Positions 33,825-41,534 of a stretch of DNA of 41,534 nt are shown here, in pieces. Source of the DNA: Bacteroidota bacterium. Lineage in GTDB: Bacteria; Bacteroidota; Bacteroidia; Flavobacteriales_D; Crocinitomicaceae. Within the stretch, counting starts at the first letter, position 1, and each line of letters starts with the position of its first letter. The stretch spans positions 1 to 41,534 of the forward strand of contig VGMY01000018.1 in assembly GCA_016866255.1 (NCBI GenBank). The letters run 5' to 3'. The translations under genes and the position numbers were made by a program. The notes under the pieces were generated by a model, which was given only the letters and a program-made list of their open reading frames with translations, did no database searches and had not been told where the DNA came from.

Positions 33825-35034
33825 GTTACTTCAGGTGTACCCGGCGCCTGTTTCAAAAAGCCAGTTGCAACGAGAATTGCTTTTAGCCTTGTGTTCTAAC
33901 GGGGAATCTATTTTGAGGGGCAACCTTGTTCAAATACCCGAAGACGTATTTAAAGCCCTTGAGGTGATTGAAACCCTTGGGTGTATTGTCGCTCGTTCGG
34001 ATAACCAATGGAAAATTTTACCTCCTAAAAACAAGCAAAAATTCGACCGCATCAAGCTTCAGGTTGGGGAATCGGGGTTTTTATTACGTTCCATAGTATC
34101 TATTGGATTTTTGTTCGCGGATGAGCTAATCCTTCAGGCTTCAGGCACCTTGCTGAACCGCAAACTGGAGAGCCTACAAGACGATTTGAAGGCTTTGGGA
34201 ATTGGTCAGATTTCATTAAAGGGCGCTTGGCCTCTGGTGTTGAGGAAAGAGGTTGCTTTTAGCGAGCAACTAACTTTGGATGCATCAAGTACCTCGCAAA
34301 CTGCTTCAGGCCTTATCATGGCAATGGCCGCTCAGGAGGGTAGATATGAGGTGTTTTTAGAAAATCCAGTAAGTAATCCCTATTTGGAATTCACCTTACA
34401 GTGCCTTAGAAATCGAGGGGTAGAAGCGTCAATGACAGAAAATTTGTGCACCATAAATTCCTCGGGCATTCGAGGAGCTAAAGTGCATGTTCAAGGCGAT
34501 TGGAGCGGGGCGGCGAACCTGCTGTGCATGGGGGCAATGTCGGGTCAAGTTAGCGTAAAAGGATTGTTATTGAATTCATTACAGGCCGATGAACTGGTGT
34601 TGGATGTGCTTCGGAAATATGGGGCTACCGTTGAAATCGATTCGGAAGGAATTAAAGTGGCTCATAAGGAGCAAAATCGTTTTCAAGTGGATCTTACCGA
34701 TGCCCCTGATTTGTTTCCTGTACTTGCGGTACTTGCCGCTTCTGCGAACGGCGAAAGCCGATTAGAGGGAATTCATCGATTGGCGACGAAAGAATCCGAT
34801 CGATTGACTTCCACGATGGCATTATTGAACTTGTTGGGGGTTGAACATTGGATCGAAGACCGTGCGCTCATCATTCAGGGGGGAATGCACTACCAAGGAG
34901 GGATCATTGATTCTTTTAAAGACCATCGCATCATTCTCGCAGCGGTGGTTGCCTCTAAGTTTTTGAACGAGCCTTTATGGATTAATTCCGTGAAGGAGGT
35001 AACTAAGTCCTTCAAGGGACTCGATTTTTCTTAA
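33802..35034 (+). CDS. aroA: 3-phosphoshikimate 1-carboxyvinyltransferase (EPSP synthase)
   Basis: A 410-residue enzyme joining PEP to shikimate 3-phosphate. It is a somewhat divergent Bacteroidota form: the N-terminal PAPVSKSQLQRELLL replaces the usual KSISNRALLL, ESGFLLRSIVSIG corresponds to the NAGTALRFL region, SSTSQTASGLIMA to the SSQFLSALLM region, and the C-terminal KESDRLTSTMALLNLLG and DHRIILAAVV segments are well conserved. It overlaps the DAHP synthase/chorismate mutase gene. A truncated barrel gene follows after 44 bases. Confidence 0.92.
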   Translation: MVQIRPNRLLQVYPAPVSKSQLQRELLLALCSNGESILRGNLVQIPEDVFKALEVIETLGCIVARSDNQWKILPPKNKQKFDRIKLQVGESGFLLRSIVSIGFLFADELILQASGTLLNRKLESLQDDLKALGIGQISLKGAWPLVLRKEVAFSEQLTLDASSTSQTASGLIMAMAAQEGRYEVFLENPVSNPYLEFTLQCLRNRGVEASMTENLCTINSSGIRGAKVHVQGDWSGAANLLCMGAMSGQVSVKGLLLNSLQADELVLDVLRKYGATVEIDSEGIKVAHKEQNRFQVDLTDAPDLFPVLAVLAASANGESRLEGIHRLATKESDRLTSTMALLNLLGVEHWIEDRALIIQGGMHYQGGIIDSFKDHRIILAAVVASKFLNEPLWINSVKEVTKSFKGLDFS

Positions 35035-35078
35035 TTTTACCTCGAATTATAAAATGTATACCTAATTTTTCAAACTCA

Positions 35079-35618
35079 GTGTTGTTTAAAGACAAACCTG
35101 ATGGTTTAACGAATGTTCAAGAATACAATGTCGTTGGAGGTATGCTCTCGTACGGTGGTCGAGTTGAATACATGATCAGCGATCAGGTAGGAGTAGGCGC
35201 TGATGTTAACTATGTTGAAGCGGGGTTCGCCGTTAAATTCGAAGATTTCGTATACGGAACGAACGGCGATGCTATGCAAAATGCGAACGGTGATTATTTG
35301 TACACGAGTTATCAAAGTGAGTATAGCGTAAAAAGGCTGCGTGCTATGTTTCGTTTAAATTACCATTTCGCTCAATCCGAGAAAGTTGATATGTACACAG
35401 GATTCGCCGGAGGTTATTTAAACACGAACCGAACAATCAAAACCAATCCAACGAATTCAAAGTATGAGGACGAACAATTGGGCGATGCTCTTATTCCAGT
35501 TGCAATTAGAATTGCAGTGGGCGCAAAAATGTATTTCACGCAAAACATCGGAGCCCACGTTGAACTTGGTGCCTTCGGTGGCGGTATTCTACAGGCTGGT
35601 TTATCCGTTAAGTTCTGA
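35079..35618 (+). pseudogene. Outer-membrane beta-barrel protein lacking its N-terminus (probable 5'-truncated gene)
   Basis: 179 residues of alternating hydrophobic and polar strands characteristic of an eight-stranded outer-membrane barrel: YGGRVEYMISDQVGVGADVNY, here cited by its core GVGADVNY, then LRAMFRLNYHF, DMYTGFAGGYL, IRIAVGAKMYF, and a terminal segment ending QAGLSVKF with aromatic final residue, as expected for barrel insertion. The only available start is a GTG and the sequence begins in a loop or strand (LFKDKPDGL); there is no signal peptide and upstream in-frame codons run back into the aroA end without an ATG. The 5' part with signal and first strand appears lost, so it is unlikely to reach the outer membrane. 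Confidence 0.6.
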
Positions 35619-35637
35619 CAACTGTTTTTAATGAAAT

Positions 35638-35667
35638 AAAAAGGGGGAAGAGCTTCCCCCTTTTTTT
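35638..35667. terminator. Bidirectional terminator between the barrel gene and aconitase
   Basis: AAGGGGGAA and TTCCCCCTT form a perfect stem around GAGC (35641-35662), with A residues on the left (35636-35640) and seven T residues on the right, so it can stop transcription from both sides. It lies 20 bases after the barrel stop and about 20 bases after the aconitase stop on the opposite strand. Confidence 0.85.
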
Positions 35668-35683
35668 ATTCCGTTCGCTGGAG

Positions 35684-37948
35684 TTATTGCTCCATGCGCT
35701 TAATCAAATTCAAGGCCGATCCTGCTTTAAACCACTCAATTTGAGACTGGTTATAGGTATGGTTGAGCACGATATCATCATGCGTTCCGTTTTGGTGCTG
35801 AATGCGTAAAGTGAGCGGCTTTTCAGGAGCAAAGGCGGTTAAATCCAAAAAGTCGAACGTATCGTTTTCTTGGATTTTATCATAGTCTCCTTCGTTCGAG
35901 AACGTAAGGGCCAGCATACCTTGCTTTTTAAGATTGGTTTCGTGGATTCGAGCGAAGCTTTTCACGATCACAGCGCTTACGCCCAAATGGCGCGGTTGCA
36001 TTGCTGCGTGCTCGCGGGAAGAGCCTTCTCCGTAATTATGGTCGCCTACAACAATCGAAGCAACACCTGCAGCTTTGTAGGCGCGCTGTACCGCAGGAAC
36101 TTCACCGTAGGCGCCGGTTAATTGGTTTTTAACCTCATTGGCTTTACCGTTGAACGCATTTTCCGCTCCAATCAATAGGTTGTTGGAAATGTTGTCCAAG
36201 TGTCCTCGGTACTTTAGCCATGGTCCCGCCATAGAAATGTGGTCGGTGGTGCATTTGCCTTTCACTTTAATCAATAAACGAGCTCCTTGGAGGTTGTTGC
36301 CGTTCCATTCTGGGAAATTATCCAACAATTGCAGACGTTGCGAATCGGGGGCAACCAATACTTCAATCCCGCTTCCATCAGCGGCGGGTGCTTGGAATCC
36401 GTTGTCCTCAACGGCAAACCCTCGTTGAGGCAATTCATCCCCTGTAGGAGGATTTAATTTGAAGGCAGCTCCATCGCTTCCAATCAATGAGTCGGTGATG
36501 GGGTTAAAACCTAAATCACCCGAAATAGCGAGAGCAGCTACCATTTCTGGGCTTGTAACAAAAGCATGCGTATTGGGATTACCATCAGCCCTTTTCGAGA
36601 AATTGCGGTTGAACGAATGCACAATCGTATTTTTCTCCTGTTTTTCTGCACCCGCTCGGTCCCACTGACCAATGCAGGGCCCGCAAGCGTTGGTGAAAAT
36701 TTTGGTTCCCATTTTCTCGAAATCAGCTAAAATTCCATCCCGCTCTGCGGTGTAACGCACTTGCTCGGATCCCGGATTGATGCCGAATTCTGCTTTGGGA
36801 ACAACGCCATGTGCAACGGCTTGTTGAACAATCGATGCAGCTCGCGCCAAATCTTCGTAAGATGAATTGGTGCAAGACCCAATCAATCCCCATTCTACCT
36901 TCGTTGGCCATCCGTTTTGCTCCGCCTCTTGACGCATTTTGGATACTGGAGTACCACGATCCGGCGTGAACGGACCGTTAACATGCGGTTCCAATTCTGA
37001 AAGGTTGATTTCGATCAATTGGTCGAAATAGTCTTTAGGATTCGCATACACTTCCGGGTCTCCAGTTAAATGATCGGCAATAGTATCTGCGGCTGCAACC
37101 ACGTCTTTCCGTCCTGTCGCATGTAAATACCTGCGCATGGACTCGTCGTAACCGAAGGTAGAGGTGGTAGCACCAATTTCAGCGCCCATATTGCAGATAG
37201 TTCCTTTACCCGTGCACGATAGGGACTCTGCGCCATCACCGAAATACTCGACAATATAACCGGTTCCTCCTTTAACAGTTAAAATATCAGCTACTTTGAG
37301 TATGATATCTTTGGCGGATGTCCAGCCGTTAAGTTTTCCGGTCAACCGGACCCCAATCAGTTTCGGGAATTTAAGTTCCCAGGCCATACCTGCCATAACA
37401 TCTACGGCGTCAGCACCCCCAACACCGATGGCGATCATCCCTAATCCTCCCGCATTCACCGTGTGCGAATCCGTTCCGATCATTAAGCCACCCGGAAACG
37501 CATAATTTTCCAAAACCACCTGATGAATGATTCCCGCACCCGGTTTCCAAAACCCAATGCCGTATTTATTCGAAATAGAGGCCAAAAAATTGAATACTTC
37601 GTTGTTTTGGTTTAAGGAATCTTGCAAGTCCTTGCTCGCTCCAACTCGTGCCTGAATAAGGTGATCCGCATGTACAGTAGACGGAACGGCAACTCGTTTT
37701 TTTCCAGCTTGCATAAACTGCAGCAGTGCCATTTGAGCCGTGGCGTCTTGCATGGCGACACGATCAGGAGCGAAATCAACATAGGACTTACCTCGTTCCA
37801 AAACGCTTTGAGCATCCCCGTCCCATAGGTGTGCGTATAGAATTTTTTCAGATAGCGTGAGGGGTTTGTTCATGACCGCTCTTGCCGCTGCAATGCGCTT
37901 GGGGTATTGGCTGTATACCCGTTGAATCATTTCTAAATCAAAAACCAT
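35684..37948 (-). CDS. acn: Aconitate hydratase (mitochondrial-type)
   Basis: A 754-residue TCA-cycle enzyme interconverting citrate and isocitrate, with a 4Fe-4S cluster. The start is taken at ATG 37948 (protein begins [10 protein letters not shown]); a longer frame to 37984 adds twelve residues. Substrate and cluster motifs are [11 protein letters not shown], the [13 protein letters not shown] segment, [10 protein letters not shown] and [12 protein letters not shown] (the cluster cysteines), and in the C-terminal swivel domain [14 protein letters not shown]. The order and length match the mitochondrial type found in Bacteroidota rather than AcnB. It has its own terminator downstream. Confidence 0.95.
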   Translation of the reverse strand: MVFDLEMIQRVYSQYPKRIAAARAVMNKPLTLSEKILYAHLWDGDAQSVLERGKSYVDFAPDRVAMQDATAQMALLQFMQAGKKRVAVPSTVHADHLIQARVGASKDLQDSLNQNNEVFNFLASISNKYGIGFWKPGAGIIHQVVLENYAFPGGLMIGTDSHTVNAGGLGMIAIGVGGADAVDVMAGMAWELKFPKLIGVRLTGKLNGWTSAKDIILKVADILTVKGGTGYIVEYFGDGAESLSCTGKGTICNMGAEIGATTSTFGYDESMRRYLHATGRKDVVAAADTIADHLTGDPEVYANPKDYFDQLIEINLSELEPHVNGPFTPDRGTPVSKMRQEAEQNGWPTKVEWGLIGSCTNSSYEDLARAASIVQQAVAHGVVPKAEFGINPGSEQVRYTAERDGILADFEKMGTKIFTNACGPCIGQWDRAGAEKQEKNTIVHSFNRNFSKRADGNPNTHAFVTSPEMVAALAISGDLGFNPITDSLIGSDGAAFKLNPPTGDELPQRGFAVEDNGFQAPAADGSGIEVLVAPDSQRLQLLDNFPEWNGNNLQGARLLIKVKGKCTTDHISMAGPWLKYRGHLDNISNNLLIGAENAFNGKANEVKNQLTGAYGEVPAVQRAYKAAGVASIVVGDHNYGEGSSREHAAMQPRHLGVSAVIVKSFARIHETNLKKQGMLALTFSNEGDYDKIQENDTFDFLDLTAFAPEKPLTLRIQHQNGTHDDIVLNHTYNQSQIEWFKAGSALNLIKRMEQ

Positions 37949-38026
37949 GGGATAAATTTTTGTAAATCTACTATTTTTAGGCAAATCATAGTTGCTGTAG
38001 CAGCATTTTTATGGTTGGAATATGCC

Positions 38027-38034
38027 TAAATTTG
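38027..38034 (+). promoter_or_regulatory. Possible -7 element (TAAATTTG) for the CoA-transferase gene
   Basis: An exact TAnnTTTG match ends five bases before the ATG at 38039, which would give a leaderless mRNA. No -33 TTG is at the preferred spacing (a TTG at 38015 is too close), so this is tentative. Confidence 0.3.
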
Positions 38035-38038
38035 ACCT

Positions 38039-39091
38039 ATGTTAGAACATTTAAAGATTCTTGATTTATCTTCGGTGCTTGCCGGTCCCTCGGTCACTAC
38101 CTTTTTTGCGGAATTAGGCGCTGAGGTGGTTAAAGTAGAGCACCCCGTTCATCAAGACACTACTCGGTCGTGGAGAATACCAGGAGAATCCAGCGAGGTA
38201 ACAAGCTATTTTTCCAGCATCAATTACAAAAAAAAGTTTCGTTCACTGGATCTTTTGAGTCCCGAAGATCGCAAGGAACTCGACCTGTTGGTAGAGCAAT
38301 CGGACGTCATAGTCATGAATTTCAAAATGACAGATTATCCGAAATTTCGGCTAACCGATGAAGATTTGTGTGCGTTAAACCCGCGCTTGATTATTGCAAA
38401 AATCTCAGGCTTTGGTGATTCTTCCGAAAGGGTAGCCTACGACTTAATTCTTCAGGCAGAGACGGGGTTTATGTTTATGAATGGTGAACTTAATAGCCAG
38501 GGGCTAAAGTTGCCCTTGGCAATGGTTGATGTTCTTGCAGCTCACCAACTTAAAGAAGCCATCTTATTGGCACTTTTAAAACGTCAAAATACCGGCGAGG
38601 GTAGTGTAGTAAGCGTTTCTTTGTACGATGCTGCTATTTGTAGTTTGGTCAACCAAGCATCGGCCTATCTGATGAACGGCTTCATCCCTCAACCCAATGG
38701 TAGCCTTCATCCCAACATTGCTCCGTATGGTGAAGTGTTTACTACGAGCGACGAACAGTCCGTGGTTTTTGCGATAGGGACGCAACAACAGTTTGCGAAC
38801 CTGTGCGAAATCCTAGGTTGTCCTGAATTGGCAGAGGACGATCGTTTCAACGAGAATGTCAAAAGGGTTGAAAACCGCGGTATTCTCTTTAAACTCTTAC
38901 AAGGCCAGCTCGCTTTGGTGGAGGCTGCTGTTTTAGATCAAATGTCGAAAGAAAAACGGATACCCATGGGAAGAATCAAGTCCTTAGATCAGGTTTTCGC
39001 TTCGGTAGAAGCTCAGAACCTTGTCAGGGATGAATTTCAAGGCAGCACTTTCACCCGGCGCGTTTCACAAATCGCCTTCCAATGGAAATAA
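38039..39091 (+). CDS. Family III (CaiB/BaiF) CoA-transferase-like protein
   Basis: A 350-residue protein of the CaiB/BaiF family, which transfers CoA between organic acids. The N-terminal LKILDLSSVLAGPSVTTFFAELGAEVVKVEHP core (here cited as LAGPS and LGAEVVKVE) is diagnostic, followed by YDLILQAETGFM and VSLYDAAICSLV, where the Asp corresponds to the catalytic position. It is at the short end for the family, with a reduced C-terminal domain. No partner metabolic genes are adjacent, so the acid substrate is unknown. The last ten bases overlap the GNAT gene, forming a two-gene operon. Confidence 0.88.
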   Translation: MLEHLKILDLSSVLAGPSVTTFFAELGAEVVKVEHPVHQDTTRSWRIPGESSEVTSYFSSINYKKKFRSLDLLSPEDRKELDLLVEQSDVIVMNFKMTDYPKFRLTDEDLCALNPRLIIAKISGFGDSSERVAYDLILQAETGFMFMNGELNSQGLKLPLAMVDVLAAHQLKEAILLALLKRQNTGEGSVVSVSLYDAAICSLVNQASAYLMNGFIPQPNGSLHPNIAPYGEVFTTSDEQSVVFAIGTQQQFANLCEILGCPELAEDDRFNENVKRVENRGILFKLLQGQLALVEAAVLDQMSKEKRIPMGRIKSLDQVFASVEAQNLVRDEFQGSTFTRRVSQIAFQWK

Positions 39092-39513
39092 GGGCACCCC
39101 ATACCAATGAAGAATGGGAGTCTTATTTTTCCCTTCGATATCAACTTTTACGCAAACCTTGGAATCAAATACCGGGTTCGGAAAAAGATGATCTAGAACT
39201 TTACGCAACACATCGCGCTGTATACATTCATGGTAAAGCAATAGCTGTGGGTCGTCTTGAAGAAAAAAGCCGCACTACAGGTCAAATTCGGTTTATGGCA
39301 GTTTTACAGAGTTACCAAGGTCAAGGTATTGGGAATGCTTTGTTGAAGGAATTAGAGGAGGAAGCTTGGCGCAGTGGTAAATCTCATATTGTTCTTCATG
39401 CCAGGGAAAAAGCGGTAACGTTTTATCGGAAAGCGGGTTATCAAGTGGTGCGGAAGTCCCATGTGTTATTTGGAGAAATTCAGCATTTTCTCTTGCAAAA
39501 GAGAAAGGAATAG
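39082..39513 (+). CDS. GNAT-family N-acetyltransferase
   Basis: A 143-residue acetyl-CoA-dependent acyltransferase. The acetyl-CoA pyrophosphate loop is QGQGIG (79-84) preceded by a beta strand IRFMAVL, and the C-terminal KAVTFYRKAGYQVV segment is the usual motif B. The substrate cannot be read. It overlaps the CoA-transferase gene by ten bases. The 3' 136 bases (39378-39513) are repeated at 41234-41369, beyond the fasciclin gene, with 5 mismatches; this copy is the intact one. Confidence 0.88.
   Translation: MEIRAPHTNEEWESYFSLRYQLLRKPWNQIPGSEKDDLELYATHRAVYIHGKAIAVGRLEEKSRTTGQIRFMAVLQSYQGQGIGNALLKELEEEAWRSGKSHIVLHAREKAVTFYRKAGYQVVRKSHVLFGEIQHFLLQKRKE
39378..39513 (+). repeat. Direct repeat, copy 1 (3' end of the GNAT gene)
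   Basis: 136 bases that recur at 41234-41369 in the same orientation with about 96 percent identity (five mismatches by eye: at 39403, 39405, 39494, 39503 and 39509). The repeat ends at the GNAT stop codon, and similarity falls off after it apart from a shared GCCACCCC word a few bases on. Confidence 0.9.
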
Positions 39514-39514
39514 A

Positions 39515-39540
39515 AAAAGCCACCCCAAAGGATGGCTTTT
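39515..39540. terminator. Terminator between the GNAT and fasciclin genes
   Basis: AAAAGCCA at 39515-39522 pairs with TGGCTTTT at 39533-39540 around a ten-base loop; inside, CC and GG can add two pairs with a bulge. The T run on the plus strand and the A run on the other allow termination of both convergent genes. Confidence 0.6.
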
Positions 39541-39561
39541 CGAAACAAAGAACAACGGGAA

Positions 39562-41112
39562 TTAGAACTTGACTAAGGTTTGTACGCTTTGATTTCCATT
39601 TTGTGAAATGGTAACAAGGTACGTTCCGTTGCTCAACCCGTTCAAATCCAACGAAGTGTTGTTATTAACGCTTTGGCTAATAAAAGTTTTTCCACTTAAA
39701 TCGCTTACGATTACTTCTGCATTGTCAACTCCATTGATGCTCACCAATCCATTGCTAGGATTTGGGAACAATCCAAAAGAGAATGTATTATTTTCGTTAA
39801 TCCCTAAATACGACTCTAAAATCACTTTGTCCAACACATGAACAACGCCGTTGTCCGCAGGAACATCAGCCATAGTTACATTGGCATCGTTGATTTTTAC
39901 ACCACCTGTTAACGAAACAATCACGTCAGAACCTTCCAACGTAGTTACCGGTCCTGCCGTTAATTGCGTTGACAAAACCGTACCACCTACTACGTGATAG
40001 AGTAAAATATCCGCCAAATTAGGTAAGGCTAAAATTCCATTCAAATCGGTATTCAAAGCGGTCGCCAAATCGGTGAATGCTTGATTGGTTGGGGCAAACA
40101 CGGTAAACTCTGAAAAAGGATCGGATAACGCTGGAAGCAATTCTGCGGTTACTACGGCCGTCACCAAAGTAGAAAAACCATTGTCAATCGCAACATCAGC
40201 AACCGTTTCGATTGGTAAAACTACCGCATCCAACACGTGTACCACTCCGTTATCTGCCATTATATCTACTGCGGTTACTTGCGCTTGATTCACAAATACA
40301 TCGCCTGCTCCTGTTACGGTCATTTTTAAGGTATTCCCCGGAAACAATGGTTGTACAATCGCTCCATTGGTAACCGAAGACGAAGGAACTTCTATTCCAA
40401 GAACGTGGTACGTTAGAATTGCACTCAATTCAGGAAGTCCTAACAAGGCTGCAACGGGAACCCCTATTTCGTCCGCGATGTCTTGGAAAGCATCGTTTGT
40501 TGGAGCGAATACCGTTAGGTTGCTCAACGGGTTGGTTAGCGCAGGAAGTAATTCTGCAGTTACTACTGCAGTTACCAGGGTAGTAAATCCATTGTCTATG
40601 GCAATATCCGCAACAGTTTCTACCGGAAGTAACACCCCATTCGTAACATGCACCACTCCGTTCGCCGTGGTTAAATCAACGGCGGTAACTTGTGCTTGGT
40701 TGATGTACACGTTTCCAGCACCAGTAGCGGTGATTTTTAGGGTATTTATTGGACTTAAGGGTTGTACAATTGCCCCGTTCGTTACGGCCGCAGAAGGAAC
40801 GGTAGTCCCTAAAACGTGGTACAACAATATATCATCCAAATTAGGCAAAGCCAATAAACCTGCAATGTTGGTTCCTAGGGCGGTGGCTAAATTGGTAAAC
40901 GCTTGATCATCCGGTGCAAACACCGTTAAGGTTGCGTTCGGATTTTGCAAAGCACCTACCAAACCTTCTTGAATCAAGGCTGCCTCCAAGTAGGTATGGT
41001 TCGGACTTGGAGCAATAACGTTGTCAAACACGTTAGTTTGGGCAAAACTAGCCGAGCTAAAAAGCATACCAGCACCCATTAAAGACAAAGCGTAACATTT
41101 CATTTTTTTCAT
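39562..41112 (-). CDS. Secreted triple-fasciclin (FAS1) protein with T9SS sorting domain
   Basis: A 516-residue protein. Signal peptide 1-24 (ending SASFA), then three FAS1 adhesion domains at about 28-164, 167-301 and 304-435. Each carries the family H1 segment (TVFAPDDQAF, TVFAPTNDAF, TVFAPTNQAF), the YH motif (LLYHVLG, LTYHVLG, LLYHVVG) and the H2 segment (NGVVHVTNGV, NGVVHVLDAV, NGVVHVLDKV). A T9SS type A sorting domain (about 447-516) starts with GLFPNPSNG and ends GTYLVTISQNG then VQTLVKF, so it is exported through the type IX system and probably surface-attached. Domains 1 and 2 are most alike, including the AIVQPL and INQAQVTAVD-type words, suggesting internal duplication. The protein is probably a surface adhesin. 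Confidence 0.93.
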   Translation of the reverse strand: MKKMKCYALSLMGAGMLFSSASFAQTNVFDNVIAPSPNHTYLEAALIQEGLVGALQNPNATLTVFAPDDQAFTNLATALGTNIAGLLALPNLDDILLYHVLGTTVPSAAVTNGAIVQPLSPINTLKITATGAGNVYINQAQVTAVDLTTANGVVHVTNGVLLPVETVADIAIDNGFTTLVTAVVTAELLPALTNPLSNLTVFAPTNDAFQDIADEIGVPVAALLGLPELSAILTYHVLGIEVPSSSVTNGAIVQPLFPGNTLKMTVTGAGDVFVNQAQVTAVDIMADNGVVHVLDAVVLPIETVADVAIDNGFSTLVTAVVTAELLPALSDPFSEFTVFAPTNQAFTDLATALNTDLNGILALPNLADILLYHVVGGTVLSTQLTAGPVTTLEGSDVIVSLTGGVKINDANVTMADVPADNGVVHVLDKVILESYLGINENNTFSFGLFPNPSNGLVSINGVDNAEVIVSDLSGKTFISQSVNNNTSLDLNGLSNGTYLVTISQNGNQSVQTLVKF

Positions 41113-41233
41113 TTTGTTTAATTTTTAATTAGAAACAATAAACAACATGAAGTCCATTATGTTCATCGATGGATAAAATTAATTGGAAAGAGCCCCTTAG
41201 TCACTGCACGGTTCGAAGCCCTGAAAGCATTGT
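41113..41233. other. Upstream region of the fasciclin gene
   Basis: About 120 bases separate the fasciclin ATG from the GNAT remnant. It is AT-rich next to the start codon (41113-41140) and more GC-rich beyond. No exact TAnnTTTG box was found on the minus strand, so the fasciclin promoter is not identified. Confidence 0.4.
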
Positions 41234-41369
41234 TAAATCTCATATTGTTCTTCATGCCTGAGAAAAAGCGGTAACGTTTTATCGGAAAGCGGGTTATCAA
41301 GTGGTGCGGAAGTCCCATGTGTTATTTGGAGAAATTCAGCATTTTCTCTCGCAAAAGAAAAAGGGATAG
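41234..41369 (+). pseudogene. GNAT gene remnant (second copy of the 136-bp direct repeat)
   Basis: This matches the last 45 codons of the intact GNAT gene (39378-39513). The homology begins abruptly at TAAATCTC with unrelated sequence before it, so the first two thirds of the gene are absent. The codon AGG for Arg108 has become TGA (41259-41261), so even the fragment is interrupted; it still ends at the same stop (TAG at 41367-41369). It is therefore a dead 3' copy. Confidence 0.9.
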
Positions 41370-41408
41370 CCGTTGCCACCCCTTTTCCTAACCCTAAACC
41401 TAACGTTA

Positions 41409-41534
41409 TTACAGTACCACGATGCGTTGTGTTCCTGCAATTCCTTCGGCATTCGCCAATCTCACAAAATACGTTCCAACACTTAATCCTTGTAGGCTGA
41501 AGGTGTTGGTTCCTTCAATGGTTTCTCGAACGAT
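41409..41534 (-). CDS. C-terminal end of a second T9SS-secreted protein (runs off the right edge)
   Basis: The last 41 codons are visible, ending in a TAA at 41409-41411. The sequence includes NTFSLQGLSVGTYFVRL and ends TQRIVVL, the typical closing half of a T9SS type A sorting domain (the GTYxxRL strand followed by a final hydrophobic strand). The protein is therefore a secreted or surface protein; the cargo part lies outside the window. It is convergent with the GNAT remnant, repeating the arrangement of the GNAT and fasciclin genes. Confidence 0.8.
   Translation of the reverse strand: MVRETIEGTNTFSLQGLSVGTYFVRLANAEGIAGTQRIVVL

Noticed and set aside
35870..37828. Several open frames opposite and within aconitase
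   Set aside because: Aconitase motifs are continuous on the minus strand, so these are shadows.
40085..40906. Long plus-strand frames opposite the fasciclin gene (40085-40288 and 40367-40906)
   Set aside because: They are antisense shadows of repeated FAS1 codons; the composition is dominated by Ser, Thr, Ala and Val and mirrors the sense repeats.
1..41534. Mobile element, integrase, CRISPR array or anti-phage system
   Set aside because: No transposase, recombinase, repeat-spacer array or typical defence motif was found on either strand; the 136-bp repeat ends show no inverted repeats or short target-site duplication of a transposon.

Overview
The window looks like chromosomal DNA from a member of the Bacteroidota, most likely Flavobacteriales. 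The evidence is a gldF-gldG pair (gliding-motility ABC module), two secreted proteins ending in type IX secretion (T9SS) type A sorting domains, a PafA-type phosphatase, the fused DAHP synthase/chorismate mutase, and promoter-like TAnnTTTG motifs (the Bacteroidota -7 element), one or two of them with a TTG about 19 bases upstream. Shine-Dalgarno sequences are generally absent. Almost all of the window is coding; no intergenic gap reaches 300 bases. No transposase, integrase, CRISPR array, rRNA or phage gene was seen.

Layout. 1-2761: a truncated nidogen-like secreted protein, an AhpC-type peroxiredoxin, trigger factor and tRNA-Leu(UAG), all on the minus strand. 2839-7095: an MlaF/MlaE lipid-transport pair (minus) diverging from a SprT-like protein, a GDP-mannose pyrophosphorylase and a DusB-type tRNA-dihydrouridine synthase (plus, overlapping genes). 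7097-13135 (minus): dnaA, a SRAP/YedK-type abasic-site protein, then a lipoprotein and two large exported proteins of unknown function that look related to each other. 13391-16130: a YbgC-like thioesterase, an arginase-superfamily enzyme, a small exported protein (minus) and a SirB1-like protein. 16132-23187 (minus): a SAM hydroxide adenosyltransferase, a small ABM-like protein, gldF, gldG, a DUF4340-like protein, dnaN and rlmN. 23276-25184 (plus): phoH and purC. 25170-28959 (minus): a response regulator translationally coupled to a von Willebrand D (VWD) protein and then a PafA-like phosphatase. 29176-35034 (plus): a second response regulator, tsaB, a coiled-coil protein, zapA, RNase Y, the DAHP synthase/chorismate mutase and aroA, followed by a 5'-truncated outer-membrane barrel gene. 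35684-37948 (minus): aconitase. 38039-39513 (plus): a CoA-transferase and a GNAT acetyltransferase. 39562-41534 (minus): a triple-fasciclin T9SS protein and the 3' end of another T9SS protein.

Functionally this is mostly housekeeping (replication initiation and clamp, translation quality, cell division, RNA decay, shikimate pathway, TCA cycle, purine synthesis) interleaved with envelope genes typical of the phylum. The most informative unusual features are: a 136-bp direct repeat, with one copy a dead 3' end of the GNAT gene, bracketing the fasciclin gene; a three-gene envelope cluster of unknown function behind dnaA; a response regulator-VWD-phosphatase operon; a gld-type export module lacking its ATPase; and possible sequence or start anomalies in phoH and the barrel gene. 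I did not find a clearly new defence or mobile system here.
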